A stretch of 13,489 bases of DNA from assembly GCA_009774465.1 (NCBI GenBank), contig VSNT01000106.1, forward strand, positions 1-13,489, given 5' to 3'. Each line of letters begins with the position of its first letter. Positions within the stretch are counted from its first letter, which is position 1. The position numbers and the translations under genes are program-made. Of this stretch, positions 1-5,651 are shown one piece after another. A model generated the notes under the pieces. It did not search any database. It saw only the letters and a program-made list of their open reading frames with translations, and was not told where the DNA came from. Origin of the DNA: Lachnospiraceae bacterium. Its GTDB lineage: Bacteria; Bacillota_A; Clostridia; Lachnospirales; Lachnospiraceae.

Positions 1-72
1 TATCTGTAGGCAGCAAGCACATGGTTCTTCGGGGGAGAACACGAAGAACCATGTGCTTGCTGCCTACAGATA
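1..72. repeat. Perfect 30-nt inverted repeat at the window edge
   Basis: Bases 1-30 are the exact reverse complement of bases 43-72, separated by 12 nt (31-42). The right arm is read in frame as part of the lysin gene (…NHVLAAYR…) and matches what that domain should contain, so the right arm is probably genuine and the left arm the copy. A perfect palindrome of this size inside a conserved coding region, exactly at the sequence edge, suggests a fold-back assembly artefact or contig end. A real hairpin cannot be excluded. Confidence 0.9.
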
Positions 73-1021
73 TGCGGTGGAATTGTTTGCACATCTTTGT
101 CAGCAGTTTGGCTTAGACCCTATGGCGGACGGTGTGGTGATTTCCCATTCCGAGGGATGCAGGCGAGGCATTGCCAGCAACCACGGCGATGTGGAGCATT
201 TATGGTCTAAGTTCGGCTTAACCATGCAGCAGTTCCGAAAAGACATCAGGGCGGCGATGGAGGGAGGCTCTGCGGCGGATTCCCTTACCGCCATTATGGG
301 GAAATCGGCGACGACTGCGGAACAGATTAAAGCATACCTCAAAAATAAGAACCCGTCCGTGCCGCAATCCGTTCTGGATATGATCCCGCTCTACCTTTCG
401 GAAGGGGAGGCGGAGGGCGTGAGGGGTGATATCGCCTTTGCACAGTCGTGTTTGGAAACGGGGAACTTCACTTTCTCCGGCTCTGCGGTCAACTTAAAGC
501 AGAACAATTTCTGCGGTCTTGGGGTGACGCAGAGGGGTGAAACAGGGCTGTCCTTTGACACACCACAGCTTGGCATCCGGGCGCAGATTCAGCACCTCAA
601 AGCCTACGCCTCCACGGATAAGCTGCGGAACGCACTGGTAGACCCGCGTTTCCGTTATGTGAAACGGGGCTGCGCTCCCTATGCGGAATGGCTCGGACAG
701 AAGGAGAACCCGCAGGGGAAGGGCTGGGCGGCAGGAGCGAAGTATGGGGAGAAAATCCTCTCCATCCTGAAAGCCATTGTCAGCGAAGGGAAAGTGCAGT
801 TCATGGAGAGCCTCACCCTTTCCACGCCATATATGGTGCGCGTGGCAATCCCCGACCTGAACATCCGCCGCGGCCCCGGAACGGATTTTCCCAAGACGGG
901 CAAATTCACGGGTGTGGGCATTTTTACCGTGGTCGAGGAAAAGGACGGCTGGGGGCTGCTGAAAGCCTATCAGGAAAAGCGTGATGGGTGGATATCGCTT
1001 GCATTCACCACAAGGATATAG
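2..1021 (+). CDS. Cell-wall lysin, 5'-partial: amidase + glucosaminidase + SH3b
   Basis: This is the C-terminal part of a peptidoglycan hydrolase of the phage-endolysin or mobile-element type. The frame is open to the left edge; the first possible internal start is GTG at 53, but the protein clearly continues upstream. Counting from 53, residues 1-70 are the second half of an N-acetylmuramoyl-L-alanine amidase (Amidase_2-like), with SHSEG (H32) and NHGDVEHLW (H44, D46). Residues about 105-245 look like a glucosaminidase domain, with likely catalytic E135 in AQSCLETG. Residues about 258-320 are a bacterial SH3 wall-binding domain (LNIRRGPG, DGW repeats). The N-terminal amidase half is missing because of the window edge. 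The excisionase gene follows immediately. The lysin would cut host wall for phage release or for DNA transfer. Domain calls are family knowledge; the prophage origin is inferred. Confidence 0.85.
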   Translation: MCRQQAHGSSGENTKNHVLAAYRYAVELFAHLCQQFGLDPMADGVVISHSEGCRRGIASNHGDVEHLWSKFGLTMQQFRKDIRAAMEGGSAADSLTAIMGKSATTAEQIKAYLKNKNPSVPQSVLDMIPLYLSEGEAEGVRGDIAFAQSCLETGNFTFSGSAVNLKQNNFCGLGVTQRGETGLSFDTPQLGIRAQIQHLKAYASTDKLRNALVDPRFRYVKRGCAPYAEWLGQKENPQGKGWAAGAKYGEKILSILKAIVSEGKVQFMESLTLSTPYMVRVAIPDLNIRRGPGTDFPKTGKFTGVGIFTVVEEKDGWGLLKAYQEKRDGWISLAFTTRI

Positions 1022-1042
1022 ATGGAAAGGAAGGGGAATTTT

Positions 1043-1258
1043 ATGCAGGAAATAAAGACTGAAAATGTAACGGTGCCGGTTAGTGAGAAATATATGCTGA
1101 CCATCCGGGAGGCATCGGTCTATTTTAATATCGGGGTGAAAAAAATGAGACGTCTGGCAGAAGATAACGCTGGACGTTTCGCAGTTTTCAGCGGGAACAG
1201 GTACCTCATCATCCGCGCAAAATTTGAGAAGTTCGTGGAGGAATGTTCCGCGATATAA
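1043..1258 (+). CDS. xis: Tn916-type excisionase
   Basis: This small basic protein of 71 aa closely resembles Tn916 Xis: the stretch YMLTIREASVYFNIG, followed by MRRLAEDN, mirrors the YTLTIEEASKYFRIG and RRLAEEN of Tn916 Xis, and both end in an FEK…AI tail. It is a winged-helix DNA-binding protein that bends the element ends and steers the integrase toward excision. The start at 1043 is preferred because AAGGAAGGGG (1027-1036) lies 6 nt before it; an in-frame ATG at 1022, directly after the lysin stop, would add seven residues but has no ribosome site of its own. It sits between the lysin and a second excisionase-like gene. It is probably cotranscribed with the lysin or the downstream genes. 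Confidence 0.85.
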   Translation: MQEIKTENVTVPVSEKYMLTIREASVYFNIGVKKMRRLAEDNAGRFAVFSGNRYLIIRAKFEKFVEECSAI

Positions 1259-1282
1259 ATCCTTTTTATTTGCCGTAAGTAG

Positions 1283-1312
1283 TTGACTTTTAGGGGCTTT
1301 AGAGTGATAGAT
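1283..1312 (+). promoter_or_regulatory. Weak promoter candidate before second xis and int
   Basis: TTGACT (1283-1288) is followed 18 nt later by ATAGAT (1307-1312). The -35 box is good and the -10 box poor. The 98-nt gap between the two excisionase genes is the only sizeable non-coding space upstream of the integrase, so a promoter here is reasonable. A small hairpin, CCGGG-AAA-CCCGG (1320-1332), lies between this site and the ribosome site of the next gene. Confidence 0.35.
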
Positions 1313-1356
1313 GTCATGACCGGGAAACCCGGCAGACAGAAAGGAGGAAAGCCAGA

Positions 1357-1596
1357 ATGAAGAAACCATCACCGGAACTAAAAGACGTCCTGAACCCGGA
1401 GGAAGCAGTCCAATACTTCGGATTCAGCAGGAGGAAATTTTTCGGGATGCTCAGGGAAGGGAAATTTAAAAAGTACACTGCTTTATACGGCAGGCGCAGG
1501 CTGATCCTGCGGAGGGAGTTTGAAAAATATCTGGAAGAAAACCCGGAGGTAAAGGAGGGGCTGTTAAATGGCGGGAAAAGCAAAGTCACGGCGTGA
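1357..1596 (+). CDS. Second excisionase-like helix-turn-helix protein
   Basis: This is a 79-aa basic protein. Residues about 10-60 have the layout of a MerR/excisionase-type winged helix: LNPEEAVQYFGFSRRKFFGM, then a basic wing with GRRRLILRREFEKYLEE. The same arrangement of helix, wing and FEKYLE-type tail is seen in the Tn916-type Xis just upstream, so the two look like diverged members of one fold. The start is supported by AAAGGAGG shortly upstream. Its 3' end overlaps the integrase start by 29 nt in another frame, implying translational coupling. It may act as a recombination directionality factor for the integrase or as a repressor of the int/xis promoter; the sequence does not decide which. 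Confidence 0.7.
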   Translation: MKKPSPELKDVLNPEEAVQYFGFSRRKFFGMLREGKFKKYTALYGRRRLILRREFEKYLEENPEVKEGLLNGGKSKVTA

Positions 1597-2842
1597 TTCC
1601 AAGCACCGCGTCCTGCGCAGGGGGGAATCCATCCGCGCGGACGGGAAATACCAGTTCAAGTACCATGTGAACGGAAAGCCGCATTTCGTCTATAGCTGGC
1701 GGCTGGAGCCGACCGATACCCTCCCGGTGGGGAAGAAGCCATGCCTGTCGCTGCGGGAGCTGGAAAAGCAGATCGGGTATGACCTTGATTCCCTGTCAGA
1801 CCCTTTGGGAAAAAACATCACGGTAGGGGAGCTGGTGGAGCGGTACCTTGCAACGAAAACGGGGGCCAAGCCGAACACGCTCACGAATTACAGGTTTGTG
1901 CAAAACCTCCTCAGAGGAGAGGCTTTTAATGACAAAAAGATTTCGCAGGTAAAGACATCGGACGCAAAGCTGTTCTTAATAAAGCTGCAGCAGGACGGGA
2001 GGCATTACAGCACCGTTAAGACGGTGCGGGGCGTCCTGCGCCCGGCTTTCCAGATGGCGGTCGATGATGACGTGCTGATGAAGAACCCCTTCGGCTTTGA
2101 GCTTGCCGGAGTGGTGGTCAATGACAGCGTGACGAGGGAGGCCATCACAAAAGACCAGATGCGGAAGTTCCTAAAATTCATCCATGACGACAATGTCTAC
2201 TGCAAGTATTACGAAGTGGTCTATATCCTATTCCACACGGGGATGCGCATTTCTGAATTCTGCGGGCTGACCCTTCGGGACATCGACCTGGAGAACAAGG
2301 TCATCAACATCGACCACCAGCTCCAGCGGACTTCCGATATGCGTCTGGTCATCGAATCCACCAAGACGAATGCGGGGACAAGGAAGCTGCCTATGACGGA
2401 GGACGTGGCGCAGTGTTTCCGCGGGATTATCGAGGACAGAGAGCCGCCGAGGTTTGAAAAGGTGATCGACGGGTACAGCGGATTCCTCTTTGTGGATAAG
2501 GACTGCAACCCACTGGTGGCGATGCATTGGGAACACCGATTTAACCACATGGTCAAGCGGTACAACGATATCTACCGGGTGCAGATGCCGAACATCACGC
2601 CCCATGTCTGCCGCCATACCTACTGCAGCAACATGGCGAAATCCGGCATGAACCCCAAGACGCTTCAATACCTGATGGGGCACAGCGACATCGGGGTGAC
2701 GTTGAATACCTACACCCACCTTGGCTTGGAGGATGCCACGGACGAGCTGCGGCGGATGGAGGACCTGGAGAACGCCAGAAAGGAACTGGAGAAGAACAGG
2801 GAGGATAAGCCCGTCTCACAGAAGATGTTCCGGGCAATCTGA
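1568..2842 (+). CDS. int: Tn916-family tyrosine integrase
   Basis: This 424-aa site-specific recombinase catalyses integration and, with Xis, excision of the mobile element. Residues 1-65 resemble the Tn916 Int arm-binding domain (RRGESIRADGKYQFKY, FVYSW, the TDTLPVGKKPCLSLRE stretch). Residues about 78-170 are the core-binding SAM-like domain. Residues about 188-390 are the catalytic domain with the full set of active-site residues: R227 in GMRISE, H346-x-x-R349 in HVCRH, H372 in MGHSD, and nucleophile Y382 in NTYTH. Length is close to Tn916 Int (405 aa). The ribosome site AAAGGAGGGG (1551-1560) fits ATG 1568. The gene overlaps the upstream excisionase-like gene and is followed by a strong terminator. 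In this family int lies at one end of the element and reads outward, so an attachment site is expected to the right. Confidence 0.96.
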   Translation: MAGKAKSRRDSKHRVLRRGESIRADGKYQFKYHVNGKPHFVYSWRLEPTDTLPVGKKPCLSLRELEKQIGYDLDSLSDPLGKNITVGELVERYLATKTGAKPNTLTNYRFVQNLLRGEAFNDKKISQVKTSDAKLFLIKLQQDGRHYSTVKTVRGVLRPAFQMAVDDDVLMKNPFGFELAGVVVNDSVTREAITKDQMRKFLKFIHDDNVYCKYYEVVYILFHTGMRISEFCGLTLRDIDLENKVINIDHQLQRTSDMRLVIESTKTNAGTRKLPMTEDVAQCFRGIIEDREPPRFEKVIDGYSGFLFVDKDCNPLVAMHWEHRFNHMVKRYNDIYRVQMPNITPHVCRHTYCSNMAKSGMNPKTLQYLMGHSDIGVTLNTYTHLGLEDATDELRRMEDLENARKELEKNREDKPVSQKMFRAI

Positions 2843-2858
2843 ATAAGGAGAGTTTTGC

Positions 2859-2886
2859 GCCCTGCTTCGGCAGGGCATTTTTTTTA
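2859..2886 (+). terminator. Intrinsic terminator after int
   Basis: The stem GCCCTGC (2859-2865), a TTCG tetraloop and GCAGGGC (2870-2876) are followed by A and nine T residues. This is a textbook rho-independent terminator, 16 nt after the integrase stop. It marks the end of the GC-richer mobile-element module; base composition drops sharply beyond it. Confidence 0.93.
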
Positions 2887-3060
2887 TTTATTCCCACTAT
2901 ATCCAAATGGGCGGATTTATGCTAAAATATCAAAGGAGTAAACTTAGATAGAAATGAGTATCAAGGAATATTAAAATAGAGTATTATTCACAAATTTTGG
3001 TACATAGAGAAAAGAGATTGAGATTTGGCTTGATGAAAGATAATCAGGGAGGTATATATA

Positions 3061-3219
3061 ATGTCTCCAAGACGTAAGTTTACTGATGCTCCGTATATTC
3101 CTAAGCCTAAATGTGCTGCTTGCGAACATCTTGAGCAATGTACAAACAGTAATAACTCAATGACAATCAAACTAATGGTGCTTGAGTGCGAAAGTTTTAT
3201 CATTTATATATGCAATTAG
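3061..3219 (+). CDS. Small cysteine-rich hypothetical protein (52 aa)
   Basis: An ORF of 52 codons begins with ATG 3061, preceded by a good ribosome site (AGGGAGG, about 8 nt upstream). The product is basic at the start (MSPRRKF) and carries KCAACEHLEQC followed by LECESF and a final cysteine, i.e. C18, C21, C27, C43 and C51. The CxxC-x5-C spacing suggests a small zinc-ribbon-like fold, but I do not recognise the family. Its stop lies 14 nt before the next small ORF, as in an operon. The surrounding DNA is very AT-rich and partly decayed, so this could be a truncated gene. Confidence 0.5.
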   Translation: MSPRRKFTDAPYIPKPKCAACEHLEQCTNSNNSMTIKLMVLECESFIIYICN

Positions 3220-3233
3220 AGGAATTTGAAAAA

Positions 3234-3389
3234 ATGCCTACACTTTGTGAAAGTTTGGAAAAAAGTCAGGAGATCATTGATGATTATGTGAAACGACATG
3301 AAGATATTCCATCACTCAGGTCGCCTCTTGTTGTGAATGGTGCATTAGCAGCAGAATTAGCTCTTAAGTTTCTGATAAGTCAAAAATAG
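3234..3389 (+). pseudogene. Truncated HEPN-like N-terminal stub (51 aa)
   Basis: The frame is open from 3186, but ATG 3234 is the best start because AGAGGA (3218-3223) lies 10 nt upstream. The peptide has a charged helical part (SLEKSQEIIDDYVKRHEDI) and then PLVVNGALAAELALKFLIS. The latter resembles the first conserved helix of HEPN-type proteins, where a VNxAxAxELxLKxLL pattern is common. It stops at TAG just after this helix, where a HEPN domain would only be starting its second half. I read it as the 5' remnant of a larger gene cut by deletion or insertion. The HEPN resemblance is from pattern memory and is tentative; an intact 51-aa protein is possible. Confidence 0.4.
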
Positions 3390-3507
3390 CCGAATAGTTT
3401 CATTTGAACACCCTTTAATGATAGCAATTGCTGGAATTGGTGTTGCGGGGTATAGTATAAATAAAAAAGTAATTCTTTCTATAAAACGTAAATTTAAAGA
3501 AGAATGA
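3379..3507 (+). pseudogene. Possible 3' remnant of an unidentified gene
   Basis: A second open frame overlaps the end of the HEPN-like stub and runs to TGA at 3505-3507. Its readable part is a hydrophobic stretch (PLMIAIAGIGVAGYSI) followed by a basic tail (KRKFKEE), like the C-terminal membrane anchor of a longer protein. There is no ribosome site for an internal start (ATG 3418). Together with the stub just upstream it suggests a junction of two broken genes. Confidence is low because the frame is short. Confidence 0.25.
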
Positions 3508-3544
3508 TAAATTTGTTGAGGTAGAATAAAGCGAGGGGGTAATA

Positions 3545-4795
3545 GTGAAGAAGTGTGTTATTTGTGGGATTCCATTAGACAATCAGAATAAATCGAAAGA
3601 GCATATTATTCATAATGCAATTGGTGGAACGCTGGAAGATGATGGGATATATTGCAAGACTTGCAACGGATTGTATGGTTCTGATCAAGACAAAGCGTTT
3701 ACCCAGATATTTTCTCCCATTGTAGATGGGGTAAATATGCATAAAACTCGAAAAACGAAAGGAACATCGTATACGGGGGTTATGTGTGATCAGGACGGTA
3801 ATCTGTATACTGCAACATATAAAGCTGGTAGAGTAGTGAAGTTAGAAAATGCTAACTCGGAATATGTGAGATATGAAAAAGGCAAGTTTAAGACATTATA
3901 TCATCATTTTAAACTTGATAATGAGGCGTTTAAGCTAGGTATGGCTAAAATAGCCTTTAATTATGCGATTCATTGTGGATTGGATACCTGTTGCCTTGAG
4001 AGAATATTTGATGATTCTACGAAAAAATTGATTAATAAGCCAGTTGTTATTCCGTTTATTCCTATGACACTGTTTGATCTTGTAATGGAAATGCATCCAG
4101 TTGAGAGACTTTTCCATGCAGTACGAATTTTTAATAATGGGAATTTATTATACGCTTATATCGAACTTTTTAATACTTTTCAACAATATGTTTTATTGTC
4201 GGATAAATATAACTTCACAGAATACGGCAATATTGACAAGTCGTATGGCAATGTTGTAGAGATGAATGAGCCCTTGGATGAAAATTTACTAGAATCTGTA
4301 ACGCCTAGAGATTATAAGGATGCAGATATTATTCGGACCCAGTATCATATCGATATAAATAAGCAAGTCGAAGTGCTAAAACAGTATCATAATTATGATT
4401 CACTTGATCATTTGGAACAAGTGAATATGTTGTTTGCGCATATAGGTAAATTGGCTTATGAACAAATACGCGTACAATCGTATATTAAAGAGTATGAGGG
4501 ATTGATTGATCGTCATTATGATTCCATTGATTTCTTACAAGAATTTACAGGCTTTGATGATTTTGAAAAAAAGTCGCAATTTATGCAGGCTTTTCAATTC
4601 TATACAATTTATAGCGATGATTGTATTAACTTTAAAAAGTATAAAAAAGTTCTTCCAGATGGTTCTGACTATCCAATTGCTATTGGTAATATTTTAAATA
4701 GTGGTCAACAAGTAAACGCCTATGGTCACATGAAATTCCATATGTTGGCAAGTCGATCCGATGGAGGCTCTTTGGCTTGCGAGCGAGAGGAGTGA
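3545..4795 (+). CDS. HNH-type (HNH_5-like) nuclease protein with unassigned C-terminus
   Basis: This 416-aa protein starts at GTG 3545 behind the ribosome site GAGGGGGT (3532-3539). Residues 1-41 carry an HNH_5-like zinc/nuclease signature: C4-x2-C7, then E19-H20 in SKEHIIHNAIGG, then C37-x2-C40-N41. These match the paired zinc knuckles and EH…N core of ββα-metal HNH endonucleases, so DNA (or RNA) cleavage is the likely activity. The remaining 370 residues contain no motif I can name; the part from about 115 to 215 looks compact and mixed hydrophobic, and from about 270 on it is mainly helical and charged. The gene is far more AT-rich than both the integrase and the host genes. It looks intact, unlike its neighbours. 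A defence or restriction role is inference from the location in a mobile-element flank. Confidence 0.75.
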   Translation: MKKCVICGIPLDNQNKSKEHIIHNAIGGTLEDDGIYCKTCNGLYGSDQDKAFTQIFSPIVDGVNMHKTRKTKGTSYTGVMCDQDGNLYTATYKAGRVVKLENANSEYVRYEKGKFKTLYHHFKLDNEAFKLGMAKIAFNYAIHCGLDTCCLERIFDDSTKKLINKPVVIPFIPMTLFDLVMEMHPVERLFHAVRIFNNGNLLYAYIELFNTFQQYVLLSDKYNFTEYGNIDKSYGNVVEMNEPLDENLLESVTPRDYKDADIIRTQYHIDINKQVEVLKQYHNYDSLDHLEQVNMLFAHIGKLAYEQIRVQSYIKEYEGLIDRHYDSIDFLQEFTGFDDFEKKSQFMQAFQFYTIYSDDCINFKKYKKVLPDGSDYPIAIGNILNSGQQVNAYGHMKFHMLASRSDGGSLACEREE

Positions 4796-4798
4796 ACT

Positions 4799-4867
4799 AT
4801 GCCGAATTTGAACTGAGGCCAACTGAATCATCTGCAGATCGGACGCTATGCAGAATATAATATTATG
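4799..4867 (+). pseudogene. Broken gene start with in-frame stop
   Basis: In the frame of ATG 4799 (3 nt after the HNH stop codon, with GAGAGGAG as ribosome site) the reading is MPNLN, stop TGA, then GQLNHLQIGRYAEYNIMQR and stop. The stretch QLNHLQIGRYAEY recalls the N-terminus of a nuclease-like protein family that begins with a similar QLxxLQxGRYxEY motif, but I cannot name that family with certainty. The internal TGA and the abrupt loss of frame after AEY indicate a decayed remnant. It would have been translated directly after the HNH gene, suggesting the two were once an operon. Confidence 0.3.
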
Positions 4868-5009
4868 CAAAGATAGATTTTTTGCCCAAGCTAAGCGCAC
4901 TGTTTTAAGGAAGATATGCTTGTATATGGTTTTGATAAATCTAAAAAATAATAAAGATATGATAAAATAGGGAACATAAATAGTTTGTGCAGAAAAATAT
5001 TTTAGTAGA

Positions 5010-5047
5010 GTAGTAAAAACCCCCAATTCCTACTACGTTTTTACTAC
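5010..5047. repeat. 11-nt perfect inverted repeat
   Basis: GTAGTAAAAAC (5010-5020) and its exact reverse complement GTTTTTACTAC (5037-5047) flank a 16-nt spacer that itself ends in CTACTAC-like sequence, echoing the outer arms. The arrangement could be a recombinase or regulator binding site or a hairpin. It lacks a T-tract on either side, so an intrinsic terminator is less likely. Confidence 0.7.
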
Positions 5048-5070
5048 GATTGACGGAATCAATATGCCAC

Positions 5071-5166
5071 GTTTTGCCCCGATTTGCCATTTCCGTTACA
5101 TTTTTAACAATCTCCACAGAAAAAGCAAACCTCGCAAATCGCGTCAAAACAAGGCAAATCGAGGCA
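5071..5166. repeat. Cluster of related inverted/direct repeats upstream of phosphatase gene
   Basis: GTTTTGCCCCGATTTGCC (5071-5088) is an inverted copy, 15 of 18 positions, of CGCAAATCGCGTCAAAAC (5133-5150). A third related unit, GGCAAATCGAGGCA (5153-5166), follows in direct orientation to the second. The shared core is GCAAATCG (or CGATTTGC). Three copies of a core in mixed orientation within 96 bp suggest protein-binding sites, for example integrase arm or attachment sites, or an operator or structured leader for the phosphatase gene. Confidence 0.6.
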
Positions 5167-5186
5167 TTTTAGGAAGGAGAAATAAC

Positions 5187-5642
5187 ATGATTTCGATACT
5201 TTTCGTCTGCCACGGCAACATCTGCCGCAGCACAATGGCCGAGAGCGTCATGACGCATATGGTAAAGCAGGCAGGCCTGGAAGCCGATTTTCAAATCGCC
5301 TCCGCTGCAACCAGCAGAGAAGAGATTGGAAACCGCCCTCATTATGGAACCGTTGATAAGCTGCGTGAAGTGGGGATTTTGCTGGTGCCTCACAGAGCGG
5401 TCCAGATGACCAGGGAAGACTATATGATTTACGATTATCTGATCGGCATGGATGACTGGAATCTGAAAAATATGCAGAGAATTACAGGGGGTGATCCTTT
5501 GCATAAAATATACAAGCTGCTGGAGTTTGCCGGAAGTACCAGAGACATTGCAGATCCCTGGTACACCGGAAATTTTGATGTGACTTATGAAGATATTACA
5601 GAAGGCTGTCAGGCCCTGTTAAACAGCCTGACAGCCCATTAA
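5187..5642 (+). CDS. Low-molecular-weight protein-tyrosine phosphatase
   Basis: This 151-aa cytoplasmic phosphatase has the N-terminal P-loop VCHGNICRS, with nucleophile C8 and R14 (C-x5-R), and the general-acid DP motif at D123-P124 in ADPWYTGNF. Length is normal for the LMW-PTP family. Such enzymes dephosphorylate tyrosine (or arginine) residues in proteins; the substrate cannot be told from sequence. ATG 5187 is chosen because GGAAGGAG lies just upstream and the conserved fold begins with ILFVCHGN; an in-frame upstream extension to 5064 runs through repeat DNA and has no family-like sequence. It is the first clear host gene after the AT-rich island and stands alone, convergent with the epimerase-like gene. 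Confidence 0.94.
   Translation: MISILFVCHGNICRSTMAESVMTHMVKQAGLEADFQIASAATSREEIGNRPHYGTVDKLREVGILLVPHRAVQMTREDYMIYDYLIGMDDWNLKNMQRITGGDPLHKIYKLLEFAGSTRDIADPWYTGNFDVTYEDITEGCQALLNSLTAH
5604..5636. terminator. Strong hairpin at 3' end of phosphatase gene (possible bidirectional terminator)
   Basis: GGCTGTCAGG (5604-5613) pairs perfectly with CCTGACAGCC (5627-5636), and CTGT/ACAG can extend the stem inside the loop. It lies within the last codons of the phosphatase gene, between it and the convergent epimerase gene whose stop is at 5652-5654. Neither strand shows a clean T-tract after the stem, so it is a weak intrinsic terminator or an mRNA 3'-end stabiliser. Confidence 0.5.
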
Positions 5643-5651
5643 AGCCAACGT

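Larger units (their letters stand above)
4868..5186. other. Gene-free stretch between the cargo island and first host gene
   Basis: I see no credible gene here. Bases 4868-5000 are AT-rich and include a promoter-like TATGATAAAAT (4958-4968) without a well-spaced -35 box (the nearest, TTGATA at 4932-4937, is 20 nt from TATGAT). Bases 5010-5047 and 5071-5166 hold inverted repeats listed separately. The start of the phosphatase gene follows after GGAAGGAG. The mobile-element/chromosome junction could lie in this stretch, but it could also lie further left, just after the integrase terminator. Confidence 0.6.

Noticed and set aside
494..1372. Long minus-strand open frame (292 codons) opposite the lysin and xis genes
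   Set aside because: It is antisense to strongly supported domains, starts and ends across gene borders, and its translation is rich in His, Pro and Cys with no family pattern; it is a by-product of GC-rich codon use.
2228..2719. Minus-strand open frame (163 codons) within the integrase gene
   Set aside because: It lies wholly opposite the integrase catalytic domain, whose active-site residues are complete, and has no ribosome site.
2954..2974. Six-codon mini-ORF (MSIKEY) after a GGAG-like site
   Set aside because: It is too short to support, and the purine tract is about 15 nt away; it may be decayed leader sequence.
5071..5166. CRISPR-like repeat cluster
   Set aside because: Only three short cores in mixed orientation with uneven spacing and no cas genes; this is not a CRISPR array.
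5064..5186. N-terminal extension of the phosphatase to ATG 5064
   Set aside because: The extension runs through repeat DNA, is basic and low-complexity, and has no ribosome site; ATG 5187 has GGAAGGAG and gives normal family length.
5604..5636. tRNA or riboswitch at the hairpins near gene ends
   Set aside because: They are simple stems within coding ends, with no cloverleaf, T-loop or conserved aptamer sequence.
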